In this document: positions 30,784-39,562 of the stretch, one piece after another
How the letters are laid out: every line of letters begins with the position of its first letter
How positions within the stretch are numbered: the first letter of the stretch is position 1
NCBI RefSeq assembly: GCF_014280035.1
Contig: NZ_CP047957.1
Location: 496,001 to 560,000 of the forward strand
Length of the DNA stretch: 64,000 bases
From: Synechococcus sp. A18-25c
GTDB lineage: Bacteria; Cyanobacteriota; Cyanobacteriia; PCC-6307; Cyanobiaceae
Reading direction: 5' to 3'
The notes under the pieces: model-generated
Database searches by the model: none
The model's input: only the letters and a program-made list of their open reading frames with translations
Told to the model about the DNA's origin: nothing
Made by a program: the position numbers and the translations under genes

Positions 30784-31974
30784 TCATAAACGGTGAAGCA
30801 TTCGCCTTGAGCTTGAAGTCTTAACCGTCGTGACATTGACCTCGAGGAGGCCATCGTGCACCTGAACAATGAGATCGTCCCCTGGGCGCGCATGGCTTGT
30901 GGATTGGAGCAACGATCCGTCAGCACGCATTACCTTGGCAAACCCACGGCTCAACCAGCGATCCGGATTTAAGGCGTTTAGCAGTTGCTCTCGCTGTGTC
31001 AGCTGTGCGCGCCGCTGGCTCAACAGCGCTTTTGGCTGAAGACTGCTGAGGGTCTGGCTGCGTTGATGGAGTCGCTCCTGTTCGCTTAGTAGACGCCAGC
31101 TCTGCTGCTGTCGCAGCCGTAGACGCTGCTGCTGCAAGGTCTGCAGCACCGTGGTTCGGCTGGGGAGAAGACTCACCATCGCGGCGGTTGGCGTGGCCGC
31201 ACGGTGATCAGCGACGAGGTCGGCCACCGTCAGGTCATCTTCGTGTCCAAGACCGGTCACAACAGGGCATGGACAGTGAGCCAAAGCCCGACACACCTGC
31301 TCATCGTCAAACACCATCAGATCCTCTCTGCTGCCTCCACCCCGTGCCAGCACAAGAGCATCCAGCTTCAGCGCTTTGTGGGCCGCTGTGAGTTGATCGA
31401 TGGCATGGCAGATCGTGTCGGCCACGGCGCCTTGCACTGGAATGGGCACCACCAACAGCTCCGTGAGCGGCCAACGGTCTCTGGCCGTGCGCAACATGTC
31501 GGCAAGGGCTGAGCTCGGAACGCTTGTGAGCACGGCGATCCGTTTCGGCTGAGCTGGTAAAAGACGGCTTCGGCTTGGGTCGATCAAGCCTTCCTGCGTC
31601 AGCAGTGCTTTGACAGTTTCAAATCGACGTTCAACGGTGCTCAGGCTTGGCCGAATGTCGACGGCTTGGACGGCAAGAGAGGCTCGGGCTGCCCAGAAAT
31701 TGATTTTGCCGACCACCGTGATTCCCTCACCGTCTGTCGGAACAAAGTCGAGCTGTTTCAGTCGTGAAGACCAGCAAACGACGGTGATCGTGGCGTCTCC
31801 ATCTGTGAGATTCAGCCAGAGATGCCCTTTTTTGACCTGTGGGCGGGAGGCAGTGCCTTGAACCAGGAACCGTGGTGCGAATCCACGCTCCAGCAAGGCT
31901 CCAATGGCTTGATTTAGCTCCTGAACGGAGTAACTAGGAATGGTGTCAGCGATCAAGGCGGCGATACGCGACAC
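30784..31974 (-). CDS. xseA: Exodeoxyribonuclease VII large subunit
   Basis: 396 residues. The catalytic subunit degrades single-stranded DNA in repair. An N-terminal OB-fold (about 1-100, with VKKGHLWLNLTDGDATITVVCW) is followed by the catalytic domain containing LDALVLARGGGSREDLMVFDDE and HCPCPVVTGLGHEDDLTVADLVADHRAATPTAA. A coiled-coil arm (QQQRLRLRQQQSWRLL) follows. The length is slightly short of the E. coli protein. Its start overlaps the preceding small membrane-protein gene by 29 bases. Confidence 0.95.
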   Translation of the reverse strand: MSRIAALIADTIPSYSVQELNQAIGALLERGFAPRFLVQGTASRPQVKKGHLWLNLTDGDATITVVCWSSRLKQLDFVPTDGEGITVVGKINFWAARASLAVQAVDIRPSLSTVERRFETVKALLTQEGLIDPSRSRLLPAQPKRIAVLTSVPSSALADMLRTARDRWPLTELLVVPIPVQGAVADTICHAIDQLTAAHKALKLDALVLARGGGSREDLMVFDDEQVCRALAHCPCPVVTGLGHEDDLTVADLVADHRAATPTAAMVSLLPSRTTVLQTLQQQRLRLRQQQSWRLLSEQERLHQRSQTLSSLQPKALLSQRRAQLTQREQLLNALNPDRWLSRGFAKVMRADGSLLQSTSHARPGDDLIVQVHDGLLEVNVTTVKTSSSRRMLHRL

Positions 31975-32143
31975 CCCAGTAAAGGCAGACCATGCTTGCG
32001 ATCAGGGATAGAACTTGGCCCCAGCGCTGGTCAAGCTGGGTCATCCCGATGGTCAGGAAGACCAGTGCACTGCTCAGCAGCCTGGCACCATCGCGGCGAT
32101 TGCCGGCGAAGAAGGGGAGCAAGGACAAAGATCGACTAGGCAT
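31946..32143 (-). CDS. Small two-span membrane protein upstream of xseA
   Basis: 65 residues from the ATG at 32143: MPSRSLSLLPFFAGNRRD, a first helix ARLLSSALVFLTIGM, then VLSLIASMVCLYWGVAYRR. The frame is open up to 32212, but that runs through the hli terminator, so the shorter start is better. Its 3' end overlaps xseA by 29 bases. Function unknown. Confidence 0.65.
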   Translation of the reverse strand: MPSRSLSLLPFFAGNRRDGARLLSSALVFLTIGMTQLDQRWGQVLSLIASMVCLYWGVAYRRLDR

Positions 32144-32167
32144 ACTCTCTCGCAACGACAGGCCACG

Positions 32168-32197
32168 AAAAAAGCCCCGATGGAATACCACGGGGCT
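32168..32197 (-). terminator. Rho-independent terminator of hli
   Basis: On the minus strand AGCCCCG with TGG pairs with CCA and CGGGGCT (one bulge, loop TATT), followed by a T-run. It lies about 42 bases after the hli stop and 25 bases before the next start. Confidence 0.85.
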
Positions 32198-32239
32198 AAT
32201 TCGATGAGGCATGAGCCCCTAGAGCTTGATGCAATTGAA

Positions 32240-32383
32240 TCAGCCGAGGCCGATCTGAGACAGGATGCCTTGGCCGGTCAGCAGCTCGGTTCCGAGGCCG
32301 ATGACGAAGCCCAGCATGGCCATGCGGCCGTTCCAGGTTTCAGCGAAGTTGACGAAGCCAAAGCGGGAGGCGTTTTCAGACAT
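32240..32383 (-). CDS. hli: High-light-inducible protein
   Basis: 47 residues: MSENASRFGFVNFAETWNGR, then MAMLGFVIGLGTELLTGQ and a short tail. One chlorophyll-binding helix carries the LHC motif ExxNGRxAMxGF. Such Hlips protect photosystem assembly and bind pigment under light stress. The gene is monocistronic, with its own terminator, and a GTTACATT half-site that matches the RpaB-bound HLR1 element lies 24 bases upstream of the ATG. Short enough to be missed by length filters. Confidence 0.95.
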   Translation of the reverse strand: MSENASRFGFVNFAETWNGRMAMLGFVIGLGTELLTGQGILSQIGLG

Positions 32384-32407
32384 GGGTGAAGATCCGTGAC
32401 TAGTACC

Positions 32408-32415
32408 AATGTAAC
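32408..32415 (-). promoter_or_regulatory. Possible HLR1 half-site upstream of hli
   Basis: The minus strand reads GTTACATT, a full match to the (G/T)TTACA(T/A)(T/A) unit of HLR1 to which RpaB binds. The expected second copy after two bases (TACTAGTC) is a poor match. The site lies 24 bases upstream of the hli start, where RpaB could act. Confidence 0.4.
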
Positions 32416-32452
32416 AAAGAATGGAGTTTTGTTGCCTGTCGTAATGGCGACA

Positions 32453-34981
32453 TCAGAGAGCTTTTTTAGTCTTAGCGGTCGGGACAGCAGTCATGGGTGA
32501 TTCTGGCCATGGGTGTTTCGGGTAGCGGCCACGCATTTCCCGGCGAACATCGTTGTAGCTGCCATCCCAGAAACCTCTGAGATCGCGGGTTCGTTGCAGT
32601 GGGCGACCAGCCGGTGAGAGGAGCTCCAGGGTGACGGGCAAGTCGCCGTCCAGCAGGACAGGTCCTTCGGCGCAGCCAAACATTTCCTGCAGCTTTACCG
32701 CGAGGATCACCTCCTCCTCGCTGTAGTGGAGGGGTGCGTTGCGGCCGCTGGGAATCGTGAGTCGCTCAGGGAGGAGACGATCCAATTCGCGCCGCTCCGG
32801 CCAGCTGAGACTTCCCCACAGTGCTTCCTGCAAGGTCGGGCTCTCCAGCTCTGTCCAGCTGGAACAGCTCAGGCTCGCCTCGAGGATCCAGTCCTCAGGA
32901 ACTTCCTGCAGCCTCTGACGGCTGCGGTTCGGCCACGGCGGTCCAAGACGGCGATGGGCCAACTGCAAGCGACGACGCAGCTGCTCGCAACGGTCATCCC
33001 AAGGCAGCAGGTCGAGCCCGCTCTCGCGCAGTCGTGTCAAGAGCACCTCACTCACCAAGTCAGAGGATGGACGTGGAAGTTGTTGTCGCTGCAGCTCAAG
33101 CGCCCCCAGGTTCAGCACCCGTTCAGCGCGGATTTTCTGCTGCTTCTCATCCCAGATCACCTGGTCCTTCCACTCGCCAGCTTCCTCGGCCATGGCCTGC
33201 AGCGTGGAGCGGCCAAGGGGAACAGCGATCCGAATGCGCGCATCACGGTCCTTGAGGTCGAGTTGGGCGACGGCCAGTGCTGCACAGGTGCTGAGCGGAT
33301 CGCTCTCCGGCAGCATGGCCCCACGCCCCTGCTGGAGCACAAAGGCACCGACGCGTCCGGGTCGTGCCATGGCCAGCCACTCGGGGAACGCGGTTGCAAT
33401 CAGCCAGGCCATGGCGAGATCGGTCGGTTCGTCGAGGAGGGTTCCCTCGGTCTCCAAATCCACCTGTTTCAGCTGTCGCTGCCATTGGCGGCTCTGCTGG
33501 CGGATGGTGCTGAGTCCATAGGCCCGATGGGGTGTTCGGAGCGACCGGAGGCGCTGGCTGAGGTCGGCGCCAATATTGCGGAACTCTGATGCGTCCCGTT
33601 CGCTTAGCAGTGCGGCTAAGTCGCAAGCCAGAGGCTCGACCCCCCAGCGTTTGGCCTGCAGCAGCATCCGTCCGAGGCGTGGGTGCATGCCGAACCCCGC
33701 GACGCGCCGACCGTCAGTTGTGATCTGTCCTGCGCTGTTGAGCAGTCCAAGCTGTTTCAGCTGCTGCTGTCCTTCCTCCAACAACGCGCGAGGCGGTGCT
33801 TCCAGCCATGGCAGGTCTTCGCCGAGTCCTGCGCCCCACTGAGCGAGGTCGAGAACAGTGGGTTGCGGATCAGCACGCTGCAATTCAGGCCGATCTTGCA
33901 ACGGACGGCGTTGATGTTCCGCTGCTGACCAGAGCCTCACGCAACGTCCAGGGGCCTGGCGACCTGCACGCCCGCAACGTTGCTCGGCGCTGGCCAAGCT
34001 TGCAGGAACCGTGACGAGCCCTTCCATGCCGGTGCCCGGGTCAAAGCGCGTGTGGCGACTCAGGCCTGTGTCAATGACCAGCCGGATGCCATCCAGGGTG
34101 AGTGAACTTTCTGCAATCGAGGTCGCCAGCACGATGCGGCCGCTCCAGCATCCATCGCAGGGGCTTAAGACCTCGTTCTGTTGCTTTAGCGGCATCTGGC
34201 CATGCAGTGGCCGTATGTCCCAGTTCTTCAGGCTTGGGGCAGTCAGCAACCGCTGCCTGCAGCGTTCAATTTCGCGGATCCCTGGGAGGAATACCAGGAC
34301 GCCAGGGGGCGAACTGTTGGCACTCCTCTGCTTCTCTAGACCCTGGAGCTCTTCTTCGACTGCACGAAGAACATGCTGTTCCTGGGTCTCCCGCTCTCGT
34401 TTCGGACAGTGACGAAGCTCGACGGGGTAGGCGCGGCCTTCGCTGGTCAGGCTCTCCGCATCATCCAGCTGTGAGGCCAGCTCCTGAATCTGCAACGTGG
34501 CTGACATCAGCAGCACTTTGAGATCAGGTCGCAGGATGCGCCGGGATTCCCGCAGCAGTGCAAGAGCCACGTCGCTATCACGCCGGCGTTCGTGGAACTC
34601 ATCGAAAATCACGCAGTCCACGCCAGGTAGGTCCGGTTGAGACTGCAGGCGTCTCAGAAACAGCCCGTCCGTGATCGCTTCAACATGGGTGTAGGCGGAT
34701 CGTTTCTGCTCATTGCGCACGGAGTAGCCCACCCGATGTCCGAGCGGTTCGCCGATGGACTGGGCCAGCCTCGCTGCAGCAGCGCGTGCTGCGAGCCGGC
34801 GAGGTTCGATCAATAAGATGCGCCCTTTCAGGCAGGACGTTGCCCCCAACTCCCCCATTAAGGCGAGAGGCACCCGCGTCGTTTTACCAGCACCCGGTGG
34901 TGCCTGAAGGATCAGGGTCCCAGCGTCGAGCAGCCGAGCACAAAGCTCCGGAAGCAACGGATCGATCGGGAAAACACTCAA
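32453..34981 (-). CDS. hrpB: DEAH-family ATP-dependent helicase HrpB
   Basis: 842 residues. HrpB is a DExH RNA helicase of unclear substrate. Motifs in order: Walker A QAPPGAGKTTRVPLAL near 30, DEFHERRRDSD near 125, SAT near 155, EPRRLAARAAAARLA in between, the QRCGRAGRQAPGRCVRLW arginine-finger motif near 342, and the C-terminal HrpB-specific region with FGCAEGPVLL and LTLELLSPAGRPLQ-like segments. Full length. A 34-residue membrane-protein gene lies 15 bases upstream on the same strand. Confidence 0.95.
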   Translation of the reverse strand: MSVFPIDPLLPELCARLLDAGTLILQAPPGAGKTTRVPLALMGELGATSCLKGRILLIEPRRLAARAAAARLAQSIGEPLGHRVGYSVRNEQKRSAYTHVEAITDGLFLRRLQSQPDLPGVDCVIFDEFHERRRDSDVALALLRESRRILRPDLKVLLMSATLQIQELASQLDDAESLTSEGRAYPVELRHCPKRERETQEQHVLRAVEEELQGLEKQRSANSSPPGVLVFLPGIREIERCRQRLLTAPSLKNWDIRPLHGQMPLKQQNEVLSPCDGCWSGRIVLATSIAESSLTLDGIRLVIDTGLSRHTRFDPGTGMEGLVTVPASLASAEQRCGRAGRQAPGRCVRLWSAAEHQRRPLQDRPELQRADPQPTVLDLAQWGAGLGEDLPWLEAPPRALLEEGQQQLKQLGLLNSAGQITTDGRRVAGFGMHPRLGRMLLQAKRWGVEPLACDLAALLSERDASEFRNIGADLSQRLRSLRTPHRAYGLSTIRQQSRQWQRQLKQVDLETEGTLLDEPTDLAMAWLIATAFPEWLAMARPGRVGAFVLQQGRGAMLPESDPLSTCAALAVAQLDLKDRDARIRIAVPLGRSTLQAMAEEAGEWKDQVIWDEKQQKIRAERVLNLGALELQRQQLPRPSSDLVSEVLLTRLRESGLDLLPWDDRCEQLRRRLQLAHRRLGPPWPNRSRQRLQEVPEDWILEASLSCSSWTELESPTLQEALWGSLSWPERRELDRLLPERLTIPSGRNAPLHYSEEEVILAVKLQEMFGCAEGPVLLDGDLPVTLELLSPAGRPLQRTRDLRGFWDGSYNDVRREMRGRYPKHPWPESPMTAVPTAKTKKAL

Positions 34982-34996
34982 CGTTGACGTTCGGCG

Positions 34997-35101
34997 TCAG
35001 CTGAACAGATTGAGCAATCCCAGCAACAAAATGCTGCTAAGCGCACCCATGGCGGCGAGCAAGCGAACCAAGGGAGCAAACCGGAAACGCAGTGTGGCCA
35101 T
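34997..35101 (-). CDS. 34-residue single-span membrane protein
   Basis: The minus strand from 35101 encodes MATLRFRFAPLVRLLAAMGA followed by LSSILLLGLLNLFS: a basic N-terminus and one hydrophobic helix. An AAGG purine stretch lies about nine bases before the ATG, which is weak support. It is 15 bases upstream of hrpB, so the two may share a transcript. Not a photosystem subunit that I recognise. Confidence 0.45.
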   Translation of the reverse strand: MATLRFRFAPLVRLLAAMGALSSILLLGLLNLFS

Positions 35102-35207
35102 AAAGAAAACCTTAAAGGCCGGAGTGACTTTGTTTTAGCTCTCCTCGCTTGCCGTGCGCCGTATCAGTTCGCACGGCTTCACATCTCCGTCAACACCAGT
35201 ACAGAAC

Positions 35208-35591
35208 TCAGCGAACGTGCCGGGCACCATCCACTGGGTGGTAGTCCTCACCGGTGAGTTCTTCGTAAACAATGGCCGGGAGTCCTGTCTCGAACATGGT
35301 TTGCAGGGCTTCTTTGAGGTATGGATTCCAGCCGCCGGTGCTGACCTGCCCATGACGCACGGTCCAATCCCATGTGCCCTGGAGGTCTCTGGGGATGCGC
35401 CCTTCCCGGTCCCGGCGTGCCACCAGATCCAATGATTCCACCAATCCAACTTGAATTGGATCTTTCCCGTAGGCGGGAGTCAGGCTGAGCTCCAGGCGAA
35501 CGGGGTCTTCTTTGAGTAAGCGCAAGCGGAAGCGAGGAGGCAGTTTCACGGATTTGATCACTGCAGCTACGACCCGTGTTCTTTGATCCAC
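35208..35591 (-). CDS. Hypothetical protein, cyanobacterial type
   Basis: 127 residues, soluble, no signal peptide. The first part is basic and alternating (TRVVAAVIKSVKLPPRFRLRLL), followed by LTPAYGKDPIQVGLVESLDLVARRDREGRIPRDLQGTWDW and a C-terminal segment ending LPAIVYEELTGEDYHPVDG. I cannot assign a family. The ATG at 35591 is the first in frame. Genes around it are unrelated. Confidence 0.65.
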   Translation of the reverse strand: MDQRTRVVAAVIKSVKLPPRFRLRLLKEDPVRLELSLTPAYGKDPIQVGLVESLDLVARRDREGRIPRDLQGTWDWTVRHGQVSTGGWNPYLKEALQTMFETGLPAIVYEELTGEDYHPVDGARHVR

Positions 35592-35647
35592 CAGAAGGTT
35601 CTCCCTATGAGTCCGTGACGAGCTGACTGACAGCTTCCTTTCCCAAC

Positions 35648-35911
35648 TTATTCACCGGGACGGGTGCTCGACTCACCGCTCTCTTCATCGCCACTGAATC
35701 GAACAGTCAGTAGGTCCTCTTCGGTCAGACGTCCATCGCCGTCGAGCAGCTCGGGATGAATGGTCACCTTCCCGGTGCGGTCCTTGCCCGAGTCGGGAGT
35801 GCCCAAGGGTTTTCCCGCTGCACTGAAGCCACGTCCCATCACTTGGAAAGCCTGCCAGAGCAACACGATGAAGACCAGGCCGTAAATCAGAGGGAAGAGG
35901 CTGCTGAGCAT
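35648..35911 (-). CDS. DUF2973-type cyanobacterial membrane protein
   Basis: 87 residues from the ATG at 35911. One membrane helix (SSLFPLIYGLVFIVLLWQAF) is followed by a cytosolic tail with TGKVTIHPELLDGDGRLTEEDLLTVRF, the conserved part of DUF2973. The DGDGRLTEED stretch resembles an EF-hand loop without its helices. The family occurs only in cyanobacteria and has no known function. The frame is open to 36019, but that part is Arg- and Cys-rich and not protein-like. Confidence 0.8.
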   Translation of the reverse strand: MLSSLFPLIYGLVFIVLLWQAFQVMGRGFSAAGKPLGTPDSGKDRTGKVTIHPELLDGDGRLTEEDLLTVRFSGDEESGESSTRPGE

Positions 35912-36100
35912 GGAGTGGCTGCGATGGGCTGTCTGGGGTAGACGTTGACAACCACCATCATCACCATGGCGAGGCGGTTTTTGCTGCCTCAGGAGGGGGC
36001 AGCGGTTGCATCTGGTCATGGAAAGGTGGGCAATTCACCCTGTGCTGATCAGCAACATCTGCTTACGGTCTGATCCAGGAAGCACGTCGTTGCCCTCGCC

Positions 36101-37276
36101 ATGGTTGTGACATCCCGTCAACTGCCTCAGATCTCCGGTTCAACGTGGTGGCGTTGCCGCACTGCCTTGCCCTTGGTGATGGGACTCACGCTGCTTGCTC
36201 CAGATGTGATCGCCTTGCCAGGGCGCAACGTTTTGGCGGCGCCGAGTGAATCTGTGGAACGCATGCCACGTTCCTTCGTGGCCGAAGCCGTCGCCCGCAG
36301 TGGTCCCGCTGTGGTCACCTTGGAAACCTCGCGAACGGTGCGCACTGCGGGTGTGTCGGGGCTGCCCCAGGGAATGTTGAAAGATCCGTTTTTTCGGCGG
36401 TTTTTCGGACTGCAAGTTCCTCAGGCCTCTCGTTCACGGGTGGAGCGTGGACAAGGCAGTGGTGTGATTTTCGACCGTCAGGGTCTGGTACTAACGAACG
36501 CTCATGTGGTGGAAAACACCGATCAGCTGATGGTGGGGCTTCCGGATGGACGCCGCGTGCCTGGTCAGGTGGTGGGGCAGGACTCGGTCACGGATCTGGC
36601 AGTCGTCCGGATCAAAGGGCAGGGTGTCTGGCCAACCGCCCCTCTGGGAGATTCCGACAGGCTGCGGGTTGGTGACTGGGCCATCGCTGTCGGCAACCCC
36701 TTCGGTTTGGAAAACACCGTGACACTCGGGATTGTCAGCAACCTCAATAGAAATGTGTCCCAGCTTGGAATTCAAGGAAAGCGTCTGGATTTGATTCAGA
36801 CCGATGCAGCGATTAATCCCGGCAATTCAGGCGGCCCGCTTCTCAATGCGTCCGGTGAAGTGGTGGGGATCAACACCCTGGTGCGCTCAGGGCCCGGTGC
36901 AGGTCTGGGATTCGCCATTCCGATTAATCGAGCCCGCACCATTGCGATGCAACTGGTCAATCAGGGACGGGCCAGTCACCCCATGGTCGGGATCGGACTT
37001 TCAACGGTTCCTGCCCCAACACCCGGTGAGGCAGTCCCTCCAGGTGCTGTGGTGCGTTCGGTCATGCCCCGTGGGCCGGGAGCCTTGGCTGGGCTTCAAG
37101 TGGACGATGTGATCGTGGCAGTGGGCGGCGAGCCGGTGCGAACTCCCGCTGACGTGGTGACCGCCATTGATCGCAGTGGCGTTGGGCAGCCCTTGGTCAT
37201 CGACATCAGACGTCAGGGACAGAGTTTGCCTTTGACAGTGATCCCCCTGGAAATGCGTGCTCTGCAAGTGCGTTGA
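36101..37276 (+). CDS. DegP/HtrA-type serine protease with one PDZ domain
   Basis: 391 residues. A signal anchor (about 20-45) precedes the trypsin-like domain with His135 (TNAHVV), Asp165 (TDLAVV) and Ser243 (NPGNSGGP), the full catalytic triad. The C-terminal region (about 290-385) is one PDZ domain with [20 protein letters not shown]. The single PDZ domain resembles cyanobacterial HhoA/HhoB/HtrA. It is exported or thylakoid-bound and degrades damaged proteins. The frame uses the ATG at 36101. It converges on the twin CX3C protein. Confidence 0.93.
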   Translation: MVVTSRQLPQISGSTWWRCRTALPLVMGLTLLAPDVIALPGRNVLAAPSESVERMPRSFVAEAVARSGPAVVTLETSRTVRTAGVSGLPQGMLKDPFFRRFFGLQVPQASRSRVERGQGSGVIFDRQGLVLTNAHVVENTDQLMVGLPDGRRVPGQVVGQDSVTDLAVVRIKGQGVWPTAPLGDSDRLRVGDWAIAVGNPFGLENTVTLGIVSNLNRNVSQLGIQGKRLDLIQTDAAINPGNSGGPLLNASGEVVGINTLVRSGPGAGLGFAIPINRARTIAMQLVNQGRASHPMVGIGLSTVPAPTPGEAVPPGAVVRSVMPRGPGALAGLQVDDVIVAVGGEPVRTPADVVTAIDRSGVGQPLVIDIRRQGQSLPLTVIPLEMRALQVR

Positions 37277-37283
37277 TCAGGTA

Positions 37284-37460
37284 TTAATTGTCTTCGGATT
37301 CACGCAGCTGTTCCACACAGCGTGTGATGCACTCCCCATCATCGAGGGAGCATGTCGTGATGCATTCGAAATAGGTTTCGACGGCATCCCATGTCTGCTC
37401 ATGGTCTGCGTCGCTTGGCTGAGGCTGGCTGCTGACGTTGATTCTTCCTATGGATGTCAT
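37284..37460 (-). CDS. Twin CX3C miniprotein
   Basis: 58 residues, start ATG at 37460 with a GGGAG ribosome site eight bases upstream. The C-terminal half holds Cys33-X3-Cys37-X6-Cys44-X3-Cys48 (YFECITTCSLDDGECITRC), a paired CX3C pattern that in other proteins forms a helical hairpin closed by two disulfides or binds a metal. The N-terminal part is Ser/Gln/Pro-rich and loose. I believe close relatives occur across marine picocyanobacteria. Cytosolic, no signal peptide. Too short for usual length filters. Function unknown. Confidence 0.75.
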   Translation of the reverse strand: MTSIGRINVSSQPQPSDADHEQTWDAVETYFECITTCSLDDGECITRCVEQLRESEDN

Positions 37461-37574
37461 GTTCGGCTCCCTCAGTGATGTCAGCTTATGCAGACGTTCT
37501 GGAGCGGTAAAGACAAATAAGTCTTCCTGCCTAAATGTTCGTGAAGATTCGTTTTGGCGGTTCTTGCACTCGTC

Positions 37575-39299
37575 TCAGGCCGCATTCTTGCGACGTGCTT
37601 CCCGTTCTTTTTGCTTTTCGCGCTTGGCCTTGCGCTTAGCCTCTTGTTCAACCGCGAGTCGTACTTCTTCTGCAGCGGCGCGCTCTTCGGCTTTTTTTTC
37701 GAGGTAGTAGGCGTAATCACCCCTGTACAGCACCAGTTCCCCGTCTCGCAACTCGACAATGCGATTGGCGACCCGTGAGATGAAGTAGCGGTCATGGGAC
37801 ACCAGAAGAGCCGCTCCCTCGTAGGAGCAAAGGGCATCCTCCAGCATTTGCTTGGCCGGAATGTCGAGGTGGTTGGTGGGCTCATCCAGCACGAGGAGAT
37901 TGCAGGGACTGAGCAGCATCAGTGCCAGAGCAAGACGAGCTTTTTCCCCTCCACTGAGCTTGCCGACCTCTTTGAAGACCGTGTCATTGCTGAAGCAGAA
38001 ACTTCCCAGCAGTGAGCGCACCTGGGTTTGCGTCCAGTCCGGGACGGCCTCAAACATGGTGTCGATCACGGTTTTGCTCAGATCCAGGGCTTCGGCCTGG
38101 TTCTGTTCGAAATAACGCGCGATGACGTTGTGCTCGCCGAGGCGTGCTGAGCCTTCGTCGGCAGTCTCGCTGCCCATCACCAGTCGCAGCAAAGTGGACT
38201 TGCCAGCGCCATTGGGGCCAACAAAGGCAATCCGATCGCCCCGCTCCACCTCCAGTTCAGCACCGAGAAAGAGGATCTTGTCTCCGTAGCTGTGGGTCAA
38301 GTTTTCGATCACAGCCACCTGTGCCCCGGAACGAGGCGCAGGTGGGAAGCGAAAGCTCGGACCGCCAACGCTTTCAATCGGCGCGTCGACCAGCTCCACT
38401 TTTTCCAACTGTTTCTCCCGACTTTTGGCCTGGGTGCTGCGAGTGGCGCTGGCACGGAAACGATCGATGTAAGCCTGCTGTGTGGCGATCTCCTTCTGCT
38501 GTCGTTCATAGGCCGCCTGTGTCGCTTCCTGTTCCTGTTGTTTCTGCTCCAGATGAGCCGTGTAATTGCCGAGATAACTCCGGGAGATCCCGCGCTCGGT
38601 CGACACGATCTGGTTGCAGACGCGGTCCAAGAAGGTGCGGTCATGGCTAATCACGACCAGGGCAGCGGTTTGCTCCTGTAGGTAGTTTTCCAGCCACTGG
38701 ATGGTTTCCACATCGAGGTGGTTGGTGGGTTCGTCGAGCAGCAGGAGATCCGGATCTTGGAGCAGGATCTTGCCAAGCGCGATGCGCATCTGCCAGCCAC
38801 CTGAGTAGTCCCTCACCTGCAGTTCAGCGCCTTCGGGAGTGAAGCCGATGGTGGGCAGAAGCTTGTCGATCCGGGCATCCAGTTCATAGCCATGCAACCC
38901 CTCAAAGCGGGTCTGCAGGCGTCCCAGCTCGTGAATTAGCTCATCGAGATGATCCGGGTCCTCCGCTGCTTTCTCTGAGGCCATCGCATCTTCCACCTCG
39001 CGCTGACGATTGAGCACCGTCGCGGCTTCGCCGAAGGCCTGGAAGAGTTCTTCGCGCACTGTGCGGTCAGGATCCACGTCGAACTCCTGCTGCAAGAAGG
39101 CGATCCTTGGCTCACCCTGGCGAACCACCTTGCCGCTGGTGGGTTCCTCATGGCCTGCAATGAGACGCAGTTGCGTGGATTTGCCGGCACCGTTGACACC
39201 GACCAGGCCGATGCGATCTCCAGGTTTGATCTCCCAGGTGACATCCCGTAGCACTTCGCCGGTGGGATAGATCTTGCTGACGTTCTCGAGTCGCAGCAC
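37575..39299 (-). CDS. ABC-F family ATPase (ribosome-associated type)
   Basis: 574 residues with two fused nucleotide-binding domains and no membrane helix. Walker A loops are GVNGAGKST (near 35) and GPNGAGKST (near 365). Signature sequences are YSGGWQMRIALG and LSGGEKARLALALML, each with LLLDEPTNHLD-like Walker B. The linker with EATQAAYERQQKEIATQQAYIDRF is the arm that enters the ribosomal E-site in ABC-F proteins. Members act as translation factors such as EttA and Uup. The C-terminus is Lys/Arg-rich. Transcribed alone. Confidence 0.92.
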   Translation of the reverse strand: MLRLENVSKIYPTGEVLRDVTWEIKPGDRIGLVGVNGAGKSTQLRLIAGHEEPTSGKVVRQGEPRIAFLQQEFDVDPDRTVREELFQAFGEAATVLNRQREVEDAMASEKAAEDPDHLDELIHELGRLQTRFEGLHGYELDARIDKLLPTIGFTPEGAELQVRDYSGGWQMRIALGKILLQDPDLLLLDEPTNHLDVETIQWLENYLQEQTAALVVISHDRTFLDRVCNQIVSTERGISRSYLGNYTAHLEQKQQEQEATQAAYERQQKEIATQQAYIDRFRASATRSTQAKSREKQLEKVELVDAPIESVGGPSFRFPPAPRSGAQVAVIENLTHSYGDKILFLGAELEVERGDRIAFVGPNGAGKSTLLRLVMGSETADEGSARLGEHNVIARYFEQNQAEALDLSKTVIDTMFEAVPDWTQTQVRSLLGSFCFSNDTVFKEVGKLSGGEKARLALALMLLSPCNLLVLDEPTNHLDIPAKQMLEDALCSYEGAALLVSHDRYFISRVANRIVELRDGELVLYRGDYAYYLEKKAEERAAAEEVRLAVEQEAKRKAKREKQKEREARRKNAA

Positions 39300-39376
39300 C
39301 GAAGAGGACGCGGACGACCTCCATCATCTCGTGCGGGGGTAAGGGCAGACTGGTGGAACTCAGGGATGCAGGGCTG

Positions 39377-39562
39377 ATGCGAAGGCTGGAGCAGGTCGCT
39401 GCGCTGGTGGTGGCTGCGGGGCTGGCCCTGGTCAGTTACTGGCTTTTCTTCAGCTGGGCGGATGGGGGCGGCAGTCGCGAGAGACAGCGTGGGCCTGAGC
39501 CAGCTCCTCAGTCGTACGCGCTTCCGTTGAAGCCTCTGCTCACAAACCGCCCCGAGCTTTGA
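39377..39562 (+). CDS. Small membrane-anchored hypothetical protein
   Basis: 61 residues from the ATG at 39377 (CAGGG stretch upstream), or 69 from a GTG at 39353. One helix (VAALVVAAGLALVSYWLFFSW) is followed by a short Gly/Arg/Pro-rich tail. Its last 23 bases overlap the 3' end of the Nif11-like gene on the opposite strand. No family recognised. Confidence 0.5.
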   Translation: MRRLEQVAALVVAAGLALVSYWLFFSWADGGGSRERQRGPEPAPQSYALPLKPLLTNRPEL

